This document shows positions 27,233 through 34,950 of a stretch of 64,000 nucleotides of DNA, in pieces. Source of the DNA: an uncultured Clostridia bacterium (GTDB lineage: Bacteria > Bacillota > Clostridia > Monoglobales > Monoglobaceae); NCBI GenBank assembly GCA_947589045.1, contig CANQBQ010000004.1:25259-89258 (forward strand), read 5' to 3'. How positions within the stretch are numbered: position 1 is the first letter of the stretch; every line of letters begins with the position of its first letter. The notes under the pieces are model-generated. The model was not told the origin of the DNA. It searched no databases and worked only from the letters and a program-made list of their open reading frames with translations. Both the position numbers and the translations under genes were made by a program.

Positions 27233-28354
27233 TTAAACAGGGAGGTTTGTTATCAGTAGATGTTCAGCACTTCGTTCATTGCGACTGCGTACATTATAAG
27301 TATAACGATTATTAAACGACAGTATATTAAATTTGTCTTTATATAAAGAATATATAAAATCCGTATTTTCAATAACAAGTATAAATTGAGCAACTGTTTT
27401 TTTCAATGTATATGCTAATCGCTCCTGATCTTCTTTTGTAAAGTCTTTTCCCTCGTAATCCGAAAAATCTGTGTCATACGGTGGATCCAAAAATATAAAA
27501 TCCCTGCTTGTAAGATGCGAATCTTTAATAAAATCCTCAAAATCCAAACAATATATATCCGTATTTTTAAATATGTTTTCTACCGCTTCGTTAAACATAT
27601 TTTCTATTTTACTTTTAAAATTTTTCTTGTTATATGTCATTCCTCCATATGGAATGTTAAACTCGCCCTTTCGATTATATCTGAACATCGAACCGTAACA
27701 ATATTCGCGAATAAAACAAAAATTTGCTATTTTATACTGCAAGGACGGCGTTTTAATTCTTTCAAGGTTTATATCATTATATACCTTTCTGAAATACATA
27801 TAATAACCGCTTGCAAAACCTGTGATCAAATTGTTTTTTAAGTCCTCGGCAGAAAAGGATTTTCTTTCATTGTTCTTAATTGTACGCTGTATTTTATCGG
27901 AAACCGATTCTTTTATTTGCTGTAAAAACTCTTTTTTATCCAATAACAATTTTTCTGAAAATCCGGAGTTGATTTTATCTGTCCAGCTTAATAACAACTC
28001 GGATAACTGCAACTCCATTTCGTCTTTGTTAATAATTTTACTTGACAATTTGCTATACAAATTAAAAACATCCATATAATTGTCACTACATATATCAATA
28101 AGATTACAAAAACTATTATTATAGCATAAAAGCATATCATAAAATAAACGATCTTGACTTTTTATCAATCCGTAAAACTGAATGAGTGATTGAGATATAT
28201 CATTAACAGCCGCTCTGCAAGGATTAAGATAAAAAAACAAAGCTCCGCCTCCAAAAAAGGGTTCAATATATCTATCATATTTCGGAATATATTGTTTTAT
28301 TTTATTTATTTCTCCCGATTTTCCACCCGGCCATTTAATTAATGGATTCATCAT
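27233..28354 (-). CDS. D12-class DNA N6-adenine methyltransferase
   Basis: A 373-residue Dam/DpnII-type methylase. The SAM-binding blocks LIKWPGGKS (5-13) and EPFFGGGALFF (31-41) and the catalytic DPPY (290-293) are intact, in the order of the alpha (D12) class, whose members often methylate GATC. A 110-residue insert between the motifs is the target recognition region. The ATG at 28354 begins the conserved part. The open frame runs 21 codons further. No restriction endonuclease is visible, so it is either solitary or the remnant of a restriction system, or it protects against one. Confidence 0.92.
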   Translation of the reverse strand: MMNPLIKWPGGKSGEINKIKQYIPKYDRYIEPFFGGGALFFYLNPCRAAVNDISQSLIQFYGLIKSQDRLFYDMLLCYNNSFCNLIDICSDNYMDVFNLYSKLSSKIINKDEMELQLSELLLSWTDKINSGFSEKLLLDKKEFLQQIKESVSDKIQRTIKNNERKSFSAEDLKNNLITGFASGYYMYFRKVYNDINLERIKTPSLQYKIANFCFIREYCYGSMFRYNRKGEFNIPYGGMTYNKKNFKSKIENMFNEAVENIFKNTDIYCLDFEDFIKDSHLTSRDFIFLDPPYDTDFSDYEGKDFTKEDQERLAYTLKKTVAQFILVIENTDFIYSLYKDKFNILSFNNRYTYNVRSRNERSAEHLLITNLPV

Positions 28355-28510
28355 ATTCACACTCACAAAAAATTCTTTAGTTATTGTATCATATTTATTA
28401 AAAATCTTCAAGCCCAAAACAAAATTACATACGCCTATTTAATAAATCAATATAGGTAATTCTCTATTTCTTTGCAAAACATAAATAACACCGCTTAGGC
28501 TGCACCGTTC

Positions 28511-28544
28511 TAAAAAAAACAACGCCGCCCTCAAACGGGCGGCG
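28511..28544 (-). terminator. Terminator of the germination receptor operon
   Basis: A GC-rich 8-bp stem (28523-28530 with 28537-28544) followed on the reverse strand by a T-rich tract (28511-28520). The rest of 28355-28510 is AT-rich and holds no gene I can see. Confidence 0.75.
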
Positions 28545-28568
28545 AGTCATTTGCGGTTATCCTTCCCC

Positions 28569-29693
28569 TTATTGCGGATTTATTGTTACTTTGACGTAAA
28601 ACTCGGCTTTTTTATATATTTCGCTCCAGTCGGTGCTTTCCCAGTTATGGTCGGTCAGGCACCTGCGGCGGCAAATGTTGCCGAACCCAAATATATCGGC
28701 GTTGTACTCCCGCGCCGAACGGTACAGCAAACTCTCCAGCTCGGCGCAAAGCGCGTTTTGCGCCTGCGGAGCGGCTCGGCTGTTGACGGTGAGCGACACG
28801 TCTACCGATATTTGAGGGATACCGTCCTTTACCGAAACGCGCTTTGAAACGCGCGGATTTTGGGTAATTTGAAACGCCGCGCCGCCTATCGACAGCGGCA
28901 GATTTTTTGCCTTTCCGTCCAGAATTTTAAAAAGCGCGACATAGTAGCCCGAAAGCTCTCCCACGAGAGAGCCGTCCTTCATTACGCCCATACCTATAAC
29001 CTCGGTCTTTTCGCCGCCGCGCCGAGGCTGCTCGCCCGCCGCGAAATCGACGTTGGCGGGAGCGTTTGAAACGCCGCCCTCCTCCGCCGTTCCCGCGAGG
29101 GGAACAACGCAGTCGAGCCACGGGTTCTCAAGCGTCTCGCCGACGGTTTTAAGCGCGGTCAGCGGCGCAAACTTGAGCGCCTCGTCGCGAAATAAATTCT
29201 CGTAATACTTTGCCGCGCTTATCGACAGTATGGGGTCAACCTCTCCCAAAAAATTTTCGGCGGTGTCCGACGCAATCAGCACATAGGCGTTCTCGCGTAT
29301 CTCCCTGTCCGCCAAAAAATCCCGCACAAGGTTTGAAACGCCCGCCTTCGCGGTATCATACGAAAATATTATGACCTTGGTTTGAGAGAGGTTCACGTTT
29401 TTGCCTATGAAGCTGCCGAGCAGACTTTTCGCGGTGTTGAAATTTTCAGCGCACAGCGTCACGGTGCCGGAGGAGGATCTGTCTCCGCCGCCGTCCGAAT
29501 AGATGCTGAGCGGGTTTGAAAACTGAAACGTAAACACATATCCGCTCTCCGCCGTATCCGCGCCGATTGCTATAACGTAGCTGTCGCTGTCAATCTCCTG
29601 CGCGTCGTAACAGCTACTCAAAACGACGCAGGCAAACAGCACGGCGCATACCAGGCACAGCGGTTTAAGATGGTTTTTTATAAGCCTTTTAAT
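28569..29693 (-). CDS. Spore germination lipoprotein, Ger(x)C family
   Basis: The C subunit of a germinant receptor, a lipoprotein on the outer face of the spore inner membrane. The frame from 29693 reads a basic start (IKRLIKNHLKP), a hydrophobic stretch and the lipobox LSSC, all features of a full lipoprotein signal. The only codon with a suitable ribosome-binding site is an ATT at 29693, 6 bp after TAAGGGGGTGA and overlapping the stop of the B gene. The first standard start (GTG at 29642) would cut the signal to 11 residues. Downstream, the Ger(x)C domain is intact and ends near VKVTINPQ. With ATT the length is 374 residues. Confidence 0.88.
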   Translation of the reverse strand: MKRLIKNHLKPLCLVCAVLFACVVLSSCYDAQEIDSDSYVIAIGADTAESGYVFTFQFSNPLSIYSDGGGDRSSSGTVTLCAENFNTAKSLLGSFIGKNVNLSQTKVIIFSYDTAKAGVSNLVRDFLADREIRENAYVLIASDTAENFLGEVDPILSISAAKYYENLFRDEALKFAPLTALKTVGETLENPWLDCVVPLAGTAEEGGVSNAPANVDFAAGEQPRRGGEKTEVIGMGVMKDGSLVGELSGYYVALFKILDGKAKNLPLSIGGAAFQITQNPRVSKRVSVKDGIPQISVDVSLTVNSRAAPQAQNALCAELESLLYRSAREYNADIFGFGNICRRRCLTDHNWESTDWSEIYKKAEFYVKVTINPQ

Positions 29694-30591
29694 GACCGCT
29701 CACCCCCTTATCTCTCAAATTTCGCACGGCGCGAACCGCGTAATGTATAGCGGCGGCACAGTAGAGTATTCCCGACATCGCCCAAAACGAGATAAAAAGT
29801 GCAGCGGGGTGCTGAAAAAACCGCCCGTACGATATGGATTTTGTCAGCTTATAAATCGGTATCACCGATATAAGCTCGCTCCTGTTAAGCGTGATGAGCT
29901 GAAAGCACAGCGGCACAGCGATATTGAAAATTACCGCAACGACCGCCGCCGTCATAGCTATGCCGCGCGGCGGCCGATAGTCGGGGAAGTCCTCTATGAC
30001 CAAAAACACCAAGATAGCATCGGCATAGACCGAAAGCGCGGAGAGTATGCCGAGTGGAATTTGTCCGCCGCCGACGCCGAGCAAAGGAAACAAATTTGAA
30101 ACGTCCGCCCGCGGCAAAGATGACAGGCACAGCACCGCAATCGCCGCCGCGACAATCGGGAACACTATCGCGTGTGACGCGGCTATCGAGCGTTTCTTGC
30201 TCAGCCCGCCGCAGAGCGCGGCGACCGCAAGAAACGCGAAAATATACCATATCGGCGTGTTCGGGTACGCGGGATTTTTTATGAGATACGAAAAGTCGTA
30301 CAGCGTGCATAACACCGAAATAAACAAAAACAGAGCAGCCGCGCCCGAAAGCAAGCCGCGCACCGACGCCCGCCCCGACACCCTCGTTATCGGCGTAGTG
30401 CCGTATTTTTTATAGAGCGTCAGCAGGGCGTAAAGTATGATAAGCGCGACAATTCCCGCAATTACCGTGCAAAGGGTGCCGCCGCTGCCCGTATGCCGAA
30501 AGGCACAGCCCGCCGAATACGTAAGCGAGCGGTGAAGCAAAACGTTGGAGAGAATGCACACGCTCTCCCATTTGCTGAATTTATCCTTCAT
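29689..30591 (-). CDS. Spore germination permease, GerB (endospore germination permease) family
   Basis: A 300-residue membrane protein with about nine hydrophobic segments, the B subunit of a GerA-type germinant receptor and the likely site of small-molecule sensing or transport. It is shorter than the usual 360 residues, and the N-terminal helix pair is compact (SVLLHRSLTYSAG region). GGGQIPLGILSALSVYADAI and EDFPDYRPP match the family. It starts directly after the A gene stop codon and overlaps the C gene start. Confidence 0.82.
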   Translation of the reverse strand: MKDKFSKWESVCILSNVLLHRSLTYSAGCAFRHTGSGGTLCTVIAGIVALIILYALLTLYKKYGTTPITRVSGRASVRGLLSGAAALFLFISVLCTLYDFSYLIKNPAYPNTPIWYIFAFLAVAALCGGLSKKRSIAASHAIVFPIVAAAIAVLCLSSLPRADVSNLFPLLGVGGGQIPLGILSALSVYADAILVFLVIEDFPDYRPPRGIAMTAAVVAVIFNIAVPLCFQLITLNRSELISVIPIYKLTKSISYGRFFQHPAALFISFWAMSGILYCAAAIHYAVRAVRNLRDKGVSGH

Positions 30592-32082
30592 CTACTTTCG
30601 CTCCTCCCACTTTTTAGACATATGAGGCTGTTTTCGTTCGTGCTTCGCCTTTAATATTTCGGGGCGCATTTCCTTTTTCCACATAGGTCTTACAAACAAG
30701 TTGCCGCCAAATCCCGAAATCGGAGCAAGGTACGACGTGCCGAAGCTCTCCCGTCCGCCGAGATAGAAAATGTTAATCAAAAGCAGGCTCACAATTCCGA
30801 CAAAGCCGCACAGTGCGGCGGCAATCGTATAGGCAAACCGCATAACGCTTATCGAGCGCGAAAGAGCGAGCGACGGCACCGAAAACGCGCCGAGCCCCGC
30901 AATCGACACAATTATTATCAAAATCGGGCTGACGATATTCGCCTCTACCGCCGCCTGCCCCAAAATCAAGCCGCCGATTATGCCTATTGTCGAGCCGACG
31001 GGGCTGGGTATCCTGACCGACGCCTCTTTTATAAGTTCGAATGCCAGCTCCATCAAAATCAGCTCCACAAACACGGGAAACGGCACGCCCTCACGCGTCG
31101 CCTCAATGGACAAAAGCAAATCGGCAGGTATTATGTCGTGGTGGTAAAGCGCGACCGCCACGAAAAATGCGGGCAGAAACAGCGCCAAAAACGCTCCGAA
31201 AAGACGCACCAACCGCATAAAGTTTGCGGCGGGAAAGCGGACGTAATTGTCCTCCGACGCTTCGATAAAATCGAGCGCGACCGACGGAAGCACCATAACA
31301 AACGGACTTCCCTGAACAATGACCACGCACCGCCCGTCGGCGAGCGCGCTCGCCGCCTTGTCGGGACGTTCGGTTTTCAGAATTTGCGGCGCGGGATAAA
31401 ACGAGTTGTCCTCTATTAGCTGCTCCGCCTCGGACACCGAAATCAGATATTCAAGCTCTATGCTTTTAAGACGGTAGCGCACATCGCTCACTAAGGCGTT
31501 GTTCGCAATATCGGATATATACATAAGCGCGCAGGGGGTTTTGCTCTTTGTGCCGATTGAAATTTTCTCGGCAATCAAATTCGGGTCCTTTACTATCTTT
31601 CGTATCAGCGCGATGTTGGGCATTATGGTCTCGATAAACGCCTCCTGCGGACCCGAAAGAGACGCTTCGGTGGTCGGCTCGCCCACGCCGCGCTTTTCCC
31701 AGCCCTTTGTGTCGGCTACAAAAGCGCACTCGCACCCGTCCACAAAAACCGCGCACTCGCCGAACTCAATTCCCTCTATCACCTTGTCCCACTCATACAC
31801 CTTTGAAAGCTGCCCTGCCGCGATTATGCGCCTGTAAACGCTCTCCTCGCGGCTCTCGGAGCCGGCACTTTCAATTCCGAGCATCATCGGGTAGAGAATG
31901 TTGATGTTTATGAGATTTTGCTGAGACATTCCGTCGTAATATACCAAAAACGCGTCGGCGTAGCCGTCCGAAAAGCGCACCTGAAATTCGCGCAGTACCA
32001 CGTCAAAGTTTTCGGGTATGCTCAGGGTTTGAACCATACGGTTTTTGTTCTCGGTCAAATTTTTGCTTACCGTTTTAATCAC
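30592..32082 (-). CDS. Spore germination protein, GerA family
   Basis: A 496-residue A subunit of a germinant receptor. The soluble N-terminal domain (about 1-255) is followed by five to six membrane segments, with the conserved block PFPVFVELILMELAFELIKEA and RIPSPVGSTIGIIGGLILGQAAVEA. The C-terminal tail is basic and cytoplasmic. The receptor senses nutrients that end dormancy. The start at 32082 (GTG) sits too close to AGGAGA for ideal use. An ATG at 32037 is an alternative. It leads the A-B-C operon. Confidence 0.93.
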   Translation of the reverse strand: MIKTVSKNLTENKNRMVQTLSIPENFDVVLREFQVRFSDGYADAFLVYYDGMSQQNLININILYPMMLGIESAGSESREESVYRRIIAAGQLSKVYEWDKVIEGIEFGECAVFVDGCECAFVADTKGWEKRGVGEPTTEASLSGPQEAFIETIMPNIALIRKIVKDPNLIAEKISIGTKSKTPCALMYISDIANNALVSDVRYRLKSIELEYLISVSEAEQLIEDNSFYPAPQILKTERPDKAASALADGRCVVIVQGSPFVMVLPSVALDFIEASEDNYVRFPAANFMRLVRLFGAFLALFLPAFFVAVALYHHDIIPADLLLSIEATREGVPFPVFVELILMELAFELIKEASVRIPSPVGSTIGIIGGLILGQAAVEANIVSPILIIIVSIAGLGAFSVPSLALSRSISVMRFAYTIAAALCGFVGIVSLLLINIFYLGGRESFGTSYLAPISGFGGNLFVRPMWKKEMRPEILKAKHERKQPHMSKKWEERK

Positions 32083-32120
32083 TCTCCTCTCGGAATACCG
32101 TTTGCGGAAATCTCGGTTGC

Positions 32121-32149
32121 TTGCTATTTTTTTACGGCTATGGTAGAAT
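32121..32149 (+). promoter_or_regulatory. Promoter of the YigZ-family gene
   Basis: TTGCTA (32121-32126), 17-bp spacer, TAGAAT (32144-32149), 31 bp before the start codon. Confidence 0.55.
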
Positions 32150-32180
32150 ATGATTAATATTTCCTATAAGGAGTAATATT

Positions 32181-32804
32181 ATGCGTGACATATACACAAC
32201 CGTCGGCGGCGAAGCGCAGGCGGAAATAGTTGAAAAACGCTCCCGCTTTATCGGCGTGGTAATGCCCGTCGCAAGCGAGGAGGAGGCGCAGGCGCGTCTT
32301 GAGGAGATAAGAAAAAAGCACCGCGATGCGCGGCACAATATTTTTGCGTATATAATCGAGGAAAGCGGTCTGGAGCGGTGCAGCGACGACGGCGAGCCCG
32401 CGGGTACGGCGGGCGTCCCCGTGCTGAATATACTAAAGCGTGAGGGGCTTTCCAACGTTCTGGTAGTGGTGACCCGCTATTTCGGGGGCATCCTGCTCGG
32501 CACGGGCGGGCTCGTCCACGCCTATTCAAAGGCGGCAAAGGAGGCTCTTTCGCGCACAACTCCCGTTACAATGCGGCTCTGCCGCGAGGTGCGCATCAGG
32601 TGCGAGTACAATCTGCTCGGCAAAATCCAAAACGAGCTGTCCTCCTTTGACCTTTTGCGCGGCGAAGTCTCATACGCCGAGGACGCCGAAATATCGCTGT
32701 ATATTCCCGATGCGGACGCGGAGCGGTTTGAGGCGCATATAATAGACACGACAAATAACGCCGCCAAGGTCTCCATCGGCGGCAAATGCTACAAAATGTT
32801 CTAA
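32181..32804 (+). CDS. YigZ/IMPACT family protein
   Basis: A 207-residue UPF0029 protein. The N-terminal domain has EIVEKRSRFIGVVMPV, the family motif DDGEPAGTAGVPVLNIL at about 72-90 and VVVTRYFGGILLGTGGLVHAY. The C-terminal 60 residues form the DUF1949 ferredoxin-like fold. The eukaryotic relative IMPACT inhibits the kinase Gcn2. The bacterial role is unknown but may involve ribosomes or proline peptides. It ends just before the promoter of a small RNA. Confidence 0.93.
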   Translation: MRDIYTTVGGEAQAEIVEKRSRFIGVVMPVASEEEAQARLEEIRKKHRDARHNIFAYIIEESGLERCSDDGEPAGTAGVPVLNILKREGLSNVLVVVTRYFGGILLGTGGLVHAYSKAAKEALSRTTPVTMRLCREVRIRCEYNLLGKIQNELSSFDLLRGEVSYAEDAEISLYIPDADAERFEAHIIDTTNNAAKVSIGGKCYKMF

Positions 32805-32809
32805 AACTG

Positions 32810-32838
32810 TTGACAAATTAAGGATATGGTATTATAAT
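32810..32838 (+). promoter_or_regulatory. Consensus sigma-A promoter of a small RNA
   Basis: Perfect TTGACA (32810-32815), a 17-bp spacer and perfect TATAAT (32833-32838). It is 6 bp after the YigZ stop codon and no open frame follows it. Confidence 0.88.
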
Positions 32839-32844
32839 GAGTAT

Positions 32845-32932
32845 AGAGAAAAGGCAAGACCTTTGAAAAAGCGGTTATGCCATATAGGGTAGAAAAAATA
32901 ACCCCTATTACGAGCGAGGGGTTATTTTTTTA
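32845..32932 (+). ncRNA. Candidate antitoxin small RNA, about 88 nt
   Basis: Between a perfect promoter and a strong terminator there is no start codon with a ribosome-binding site, so the product should be a short untranslated RNA. Its 3' end is antisense to the last codons and terminator of the convergent hydrophobic peptide gene (32922-32990). Its 5' part (32849-32860 and 32871-32883) repeats in inverted orientation at 33064-33075 and 33028-33040. This is the layout of convergent type I toxin-antitoxin loci, such as those of Clostridioides difficile. The function is inference. Confidence 0.65.
32896..32932. terminator. Bidirectional terminator shared by small RNA and peptide gene
   Basis: An 11-bp stem (32896-32906 with 32917-32927) with A tract on one side and T tract on the other. 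The peptide stop codon (32922-32924) lies inside the stem. Confidence 0.88.
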
Positions 32933-32990
32933 TAGAGATGATTATTAGAAGCATAATTATCATAAAGGAAATTATGTAATTCAAATCCAT
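32922..32990 (-). CDS. 22-residue hydrophobic peptide, candidate type I toxin
   Basis: From the ATG at 32990 the frame reads MDLNYIISFM, then IIMLLIIISI and KK. That is one transmembrane helix ending in two lysines. An AAAGGAG ribosome-binding site lies 9 bp upstream. The overlapping frame starting at 32997 is only 2 bp from that site and codes for a polar peptide, so I reject it. A promoter at 33103-33131 gives a leader of about 100 nt. Such tiny membrane peptides are usual type I toxins (Fst, TxpA, Hol_Tox groups), but this one matches no named family I recall. Confidence 0.62.
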   Translation of the reverse strand: MDLNYIISFMIIMLLIIISIKK

Positions 32991-33027
32991 AAGCCATCAC
33001 TCCTTTCCCGAAAAAATCAAGAAATGG

Positions 33028-33075
33028 ATGGCATAACCGCCCGCGAATAATCGCTGTCAAAGAGTCTTGCCTTTT
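33028..33075. repeat. Inverted repeat arms facing 32849-32883
   Basis: Two exact arms pair with the small-RNA region across the peptide gene: 12 bp (33064-33075 with 32849-32860) and 13 bp (33028-33040 with 32871-32883). Both transcripts therefore begin with related sequence, and a read-through peptide mRNA could fold its 3' end onto its own leader. Confidence 0.85.
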
Positions 33076-33131
33076 TATGTCGGAAAAATTTCCGACATAA
33101 ATATTATACAACGCTTGGCAAAAAACCGCAA
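33075..33131 (-). promoter_or_regulatory. Promoter and palindrome of the candidate toxin gene
   Basis: On the reverse strand TTGCGG (33126-33131), 17-bp spacer, perfect TATAAT (33103-33108). A perfect 12-bp palindrome (33075-33086 with 33089-33100) covers the expected transcription start, so it is either an operator or a 5' hairpin of the mRNA. Confidence 0.72.
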
Positions 33132-33175
33132 TATTTGTAACATAATTGAAATAAATCTGAAATATTGCGATAATT

Positions 33176-33448
33176 TTACTCGGACAAAGCGTTGCGAAGC
33201 TCGCTCAGCTTTTCAAAACAACTTTCACATATGTGGAAGTTGTTTATTTTTATTGTGGAATTGTCGGAATTGCAAAAGCAGCACCTGTCGCCCTTTTTGG
33301 TGATTATTATTTCGTGCCCGTTTGCCTCTATATTCAGGTATTCGCCGTCTTTAATATCAAAACGTTTTCGTATGTCAATGGGAATTACCACTCGCCCCAT
33401 GGATTGCACACATATCTCACCTTTTATGCTTACGTCGTCATATCTCAC
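33176..33448 (-). CDS. AbrB/SpoVT-type regulator with C-terminal zinc finger
   Basis: A 90-residue protein. The swapped-hairpin DNA-binding domain (VQSMGRVVIPIDIRKRFDIK, then GEYLNIEANGHEIIITK) fills residues 1-52, and a zinc site follows with Cys56-x2-Cys59 and Cys74-x2-Cys77. AbrB-type dimers control transition-state genes. The start is the GTG at 33448 behind AAGGAGG. A 31-codon open extension upstream runs through a terminator-like hairpin and is not used. It lies just upstream of the candidate toxin promoter on the same strand. Confidence 0.85.
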   Translation of the reverse strand: MRYDDVSIKGEICVQSMGRVVIPIDIRKRFDIKDGEYLNIEANGHEIIITKKGDRCCFCNSDNSTIKINNFHICESCFEKLSELRNALSE

Positions 33449-33469
33449 TTCCCGCGCCTCCTTTTTTGC

Positions 33470-33551
33470 AATAAAAAAATGCATAACAACATTTACGAAG
33501 TTATGCATCCCAAAAACGCACGACTTCCAAAATGCTACCACACATTCCTTA
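33470..33551 (-). repeat. Repeat element copy 1 with terminator hairpin in the AbrB-type leader
   Basis: On the reverse strand this reads AGGAATGTGTGGTAGCATT, a variable part, then a 9-bp stem (33479-33487 with 33500-33508) followed by seven T. The hairpin lies 20 bp before the ribosome-binding site of the AbrB-type gene. A second copy is at 33749-33823. Confidence 0.8.
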
Positions 33552-33563
33552 ACATTCCAAATA

Positions 33564-33630
33564 TTTCGATTAGGATAAGTTTAGGGTTAAAGTCAGCGCC
33601 TAAGGCAAGGCTAACTTAAACTAATCGAAA
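33564..33630. repeat. Imperfect long palindrome
   Basis: Arms TTTCGATTAG (33564-33573) and its complement (33621-33630), extended inward by a partly paired GTTTA segment. It lies in the gene-free stretch 33552-33908 between the two repeat copies. Confidence 0.6.
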
Positions 33631-33748
33631 AAGTTTTCCATATTCGGTTTGTTAAAGAATTGTGGTATGATTAAAGATTATCATAATTACGCGGTTTTGT
33701 AAAGTGCTTTTCGCAAGTTTCGACATACAGATTACGACATTTTTCAAA

Positions 33749-33823
33749 ACAAAAAATGCATAACAACGTTACGAAGTTATGCATTCCAAAAACACGCGGC
33801 TTTAATGCTACCACACATTCCTA
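33749..33823 (-). repeat. Repeat element copy 2 with terminator hairpin
   Basis: Same orientation as copy 1: an identical 19-base start, a variable middle that is 3 bases shorter, and a 9-bp stem (33756-33764 with 33776-33784) followed by six T. No gene follows directly downstream of it on that strand before copy 1. Confidence 0.8.
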
Positions 33824-33908
33824 ATAATTTCTCCCATAACAAAAGAAGTTAAATTACAAAGCCGGTGCCTTCAGCAAAGCCGATTGCCGAAAATTACAAG
33901 CCGCGCTT

Positions 33909-34934
33909 TTAGCCCGACACTATTCTGAATATATCGTTCCACGTTACGAATATCATCAGGAAAATCAGCAGCATCATTCCAATCATATGGACAATTCCCT
34001 CTTTTTCGGGGCTGAGCTGTTTAATTCTGAAAAGCCGCAAAATCGCGTTGACGATTATAAAGAATATTCGTCCGCCGTCCAGCGCGGGGAGCGGCAGCAG
34101 GTTCATAACGCCGATGTTCACGGCGATAAAAGCCGCCAAAAATATAAACTGCGAAAAGCCCGTGCTTGCGGCGGTGTTCATAGCGGACACCACGCCGACG
34201 GGTCCCGACAAATCCTTAACGCCCGCCTGACCCGAAATCAGCATTTGAAGCGCGAGGAACACCATCTGCACCATCCACACCGTCTGGAAAAATGCCTCTT
34301 TGATTATCCAAAACACGTTTTTGGTCTGCGCGGCGTTATAGCCTATGATATATCTTCCCTCGTGAGGCGTGGGCGTTATGCCAAGCGTGAGCTTCTCTCC
34401 GCCGCGCCGCACAACGACCGTCGCCTCGCCTTCGCCGAGCGAGAGAGTTGCGGTGTCGCGCTGAGTGTGTATCGCTTCGCCGTTTATACTCAAAATTCTG
34501 TCGCCCTCGTGCAAAACGCCGACGGCGTTCGTACCCTCAACAACATTCCCCACGACCGGCACATAAATGCCGCCGTCCGACACCACGCTCGTAACGGTCA
34601 TGGCAAGGCACACGACAAAGCCGAGCAGGACGTTCATCGCCGCGCCCGCCGCAAGAATTATGAGCCTTGCATATGCGGGCTTTGAACTAAACGAGCGCGG
34701 ATTTTCGCTTTCGCCGTCCTCGCCCTCCATCTGACAAAATCCGCCCATAGGAATTGCGCGCACCGAATAGAGCGTCTCGCCCTTTTGCCTTTTGAAAAGC
34801 GCGGGACCCATTCCGATTGCAAACTCGTTCACCTTTACGCCGAACCACTTCGCAGTCATAAAATGACCCAGCTCGTGCACGAAAATTATCACCGAAAATA
34901 TTAAAATCGCACCTATAATCGTAATTATCATCAT
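33909..34934 (-). CDS. rseP: RIP metalloprotease RseP (site-2 protease)
   Basis: A 341-residue intramembrane zinc protease that cuts transmembrane regulators. HELGH at about 20-24 binds zinc, LDGG in the C-terminal membrane core supplies the third ligand, and a PDZ domain (about 130-180) lies between them. In Firmicutes the role includes activating anti-sigma release and clearing signal peptides. It is the last gene of the pyrH-frr-uppS-cdsA-dxr-rseP run, the usual order. Confidence 0.96.
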   Translation of the reverse strand: MMIITIIGAILIFSVIIFVHELGHFMTAKWFGVKVNEFAIGMGPALFKRQKGETLYSVRAIPMGGFCQMEGEDGESENPRSFSSKPAYARLIILAAGAAMNVLLGFVVCLAMTVTSVVSDGGIYVPVVGNVVEGTNAVGVLHEGDRILSINGEAIHTQRDTATLSLGEGEATVVVRRGGEKLTLGITPTPHEGRYIIGYNAAQTKNVFWIIKEAFFQTVWMVQMVFLALQMLISGQAGVKDLSGPVGVVSAMNTAASTGFSQFIFLAAFIAVNIGVMNLLPLPALDGGRIFFIIVNAILRLFRIKQLSPEKEGIVHMIGMMLLIFLMIFVTWNDIFRIVSG

Positions 34935-34950
34935 TCACACTCTCCGCTCT

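Noticed and set aside
32908..33111. 67-codon minus-strand frame overlapping the candidate toxin
   Set aside because: Its start coincides with the toxin -10 box, so it cannot be translated in full. The internal ATG at 32997 is too close to the ribosome-binding site, and the peptide is polar.
33479..33508. Resemblance of the hairpin arm to a loxP half-site (ACGAAGTTAT)
   Set aside because: Only ten bases of one arm match and the other arm and spacer differ; the T tract shows a terminator-like role instead.
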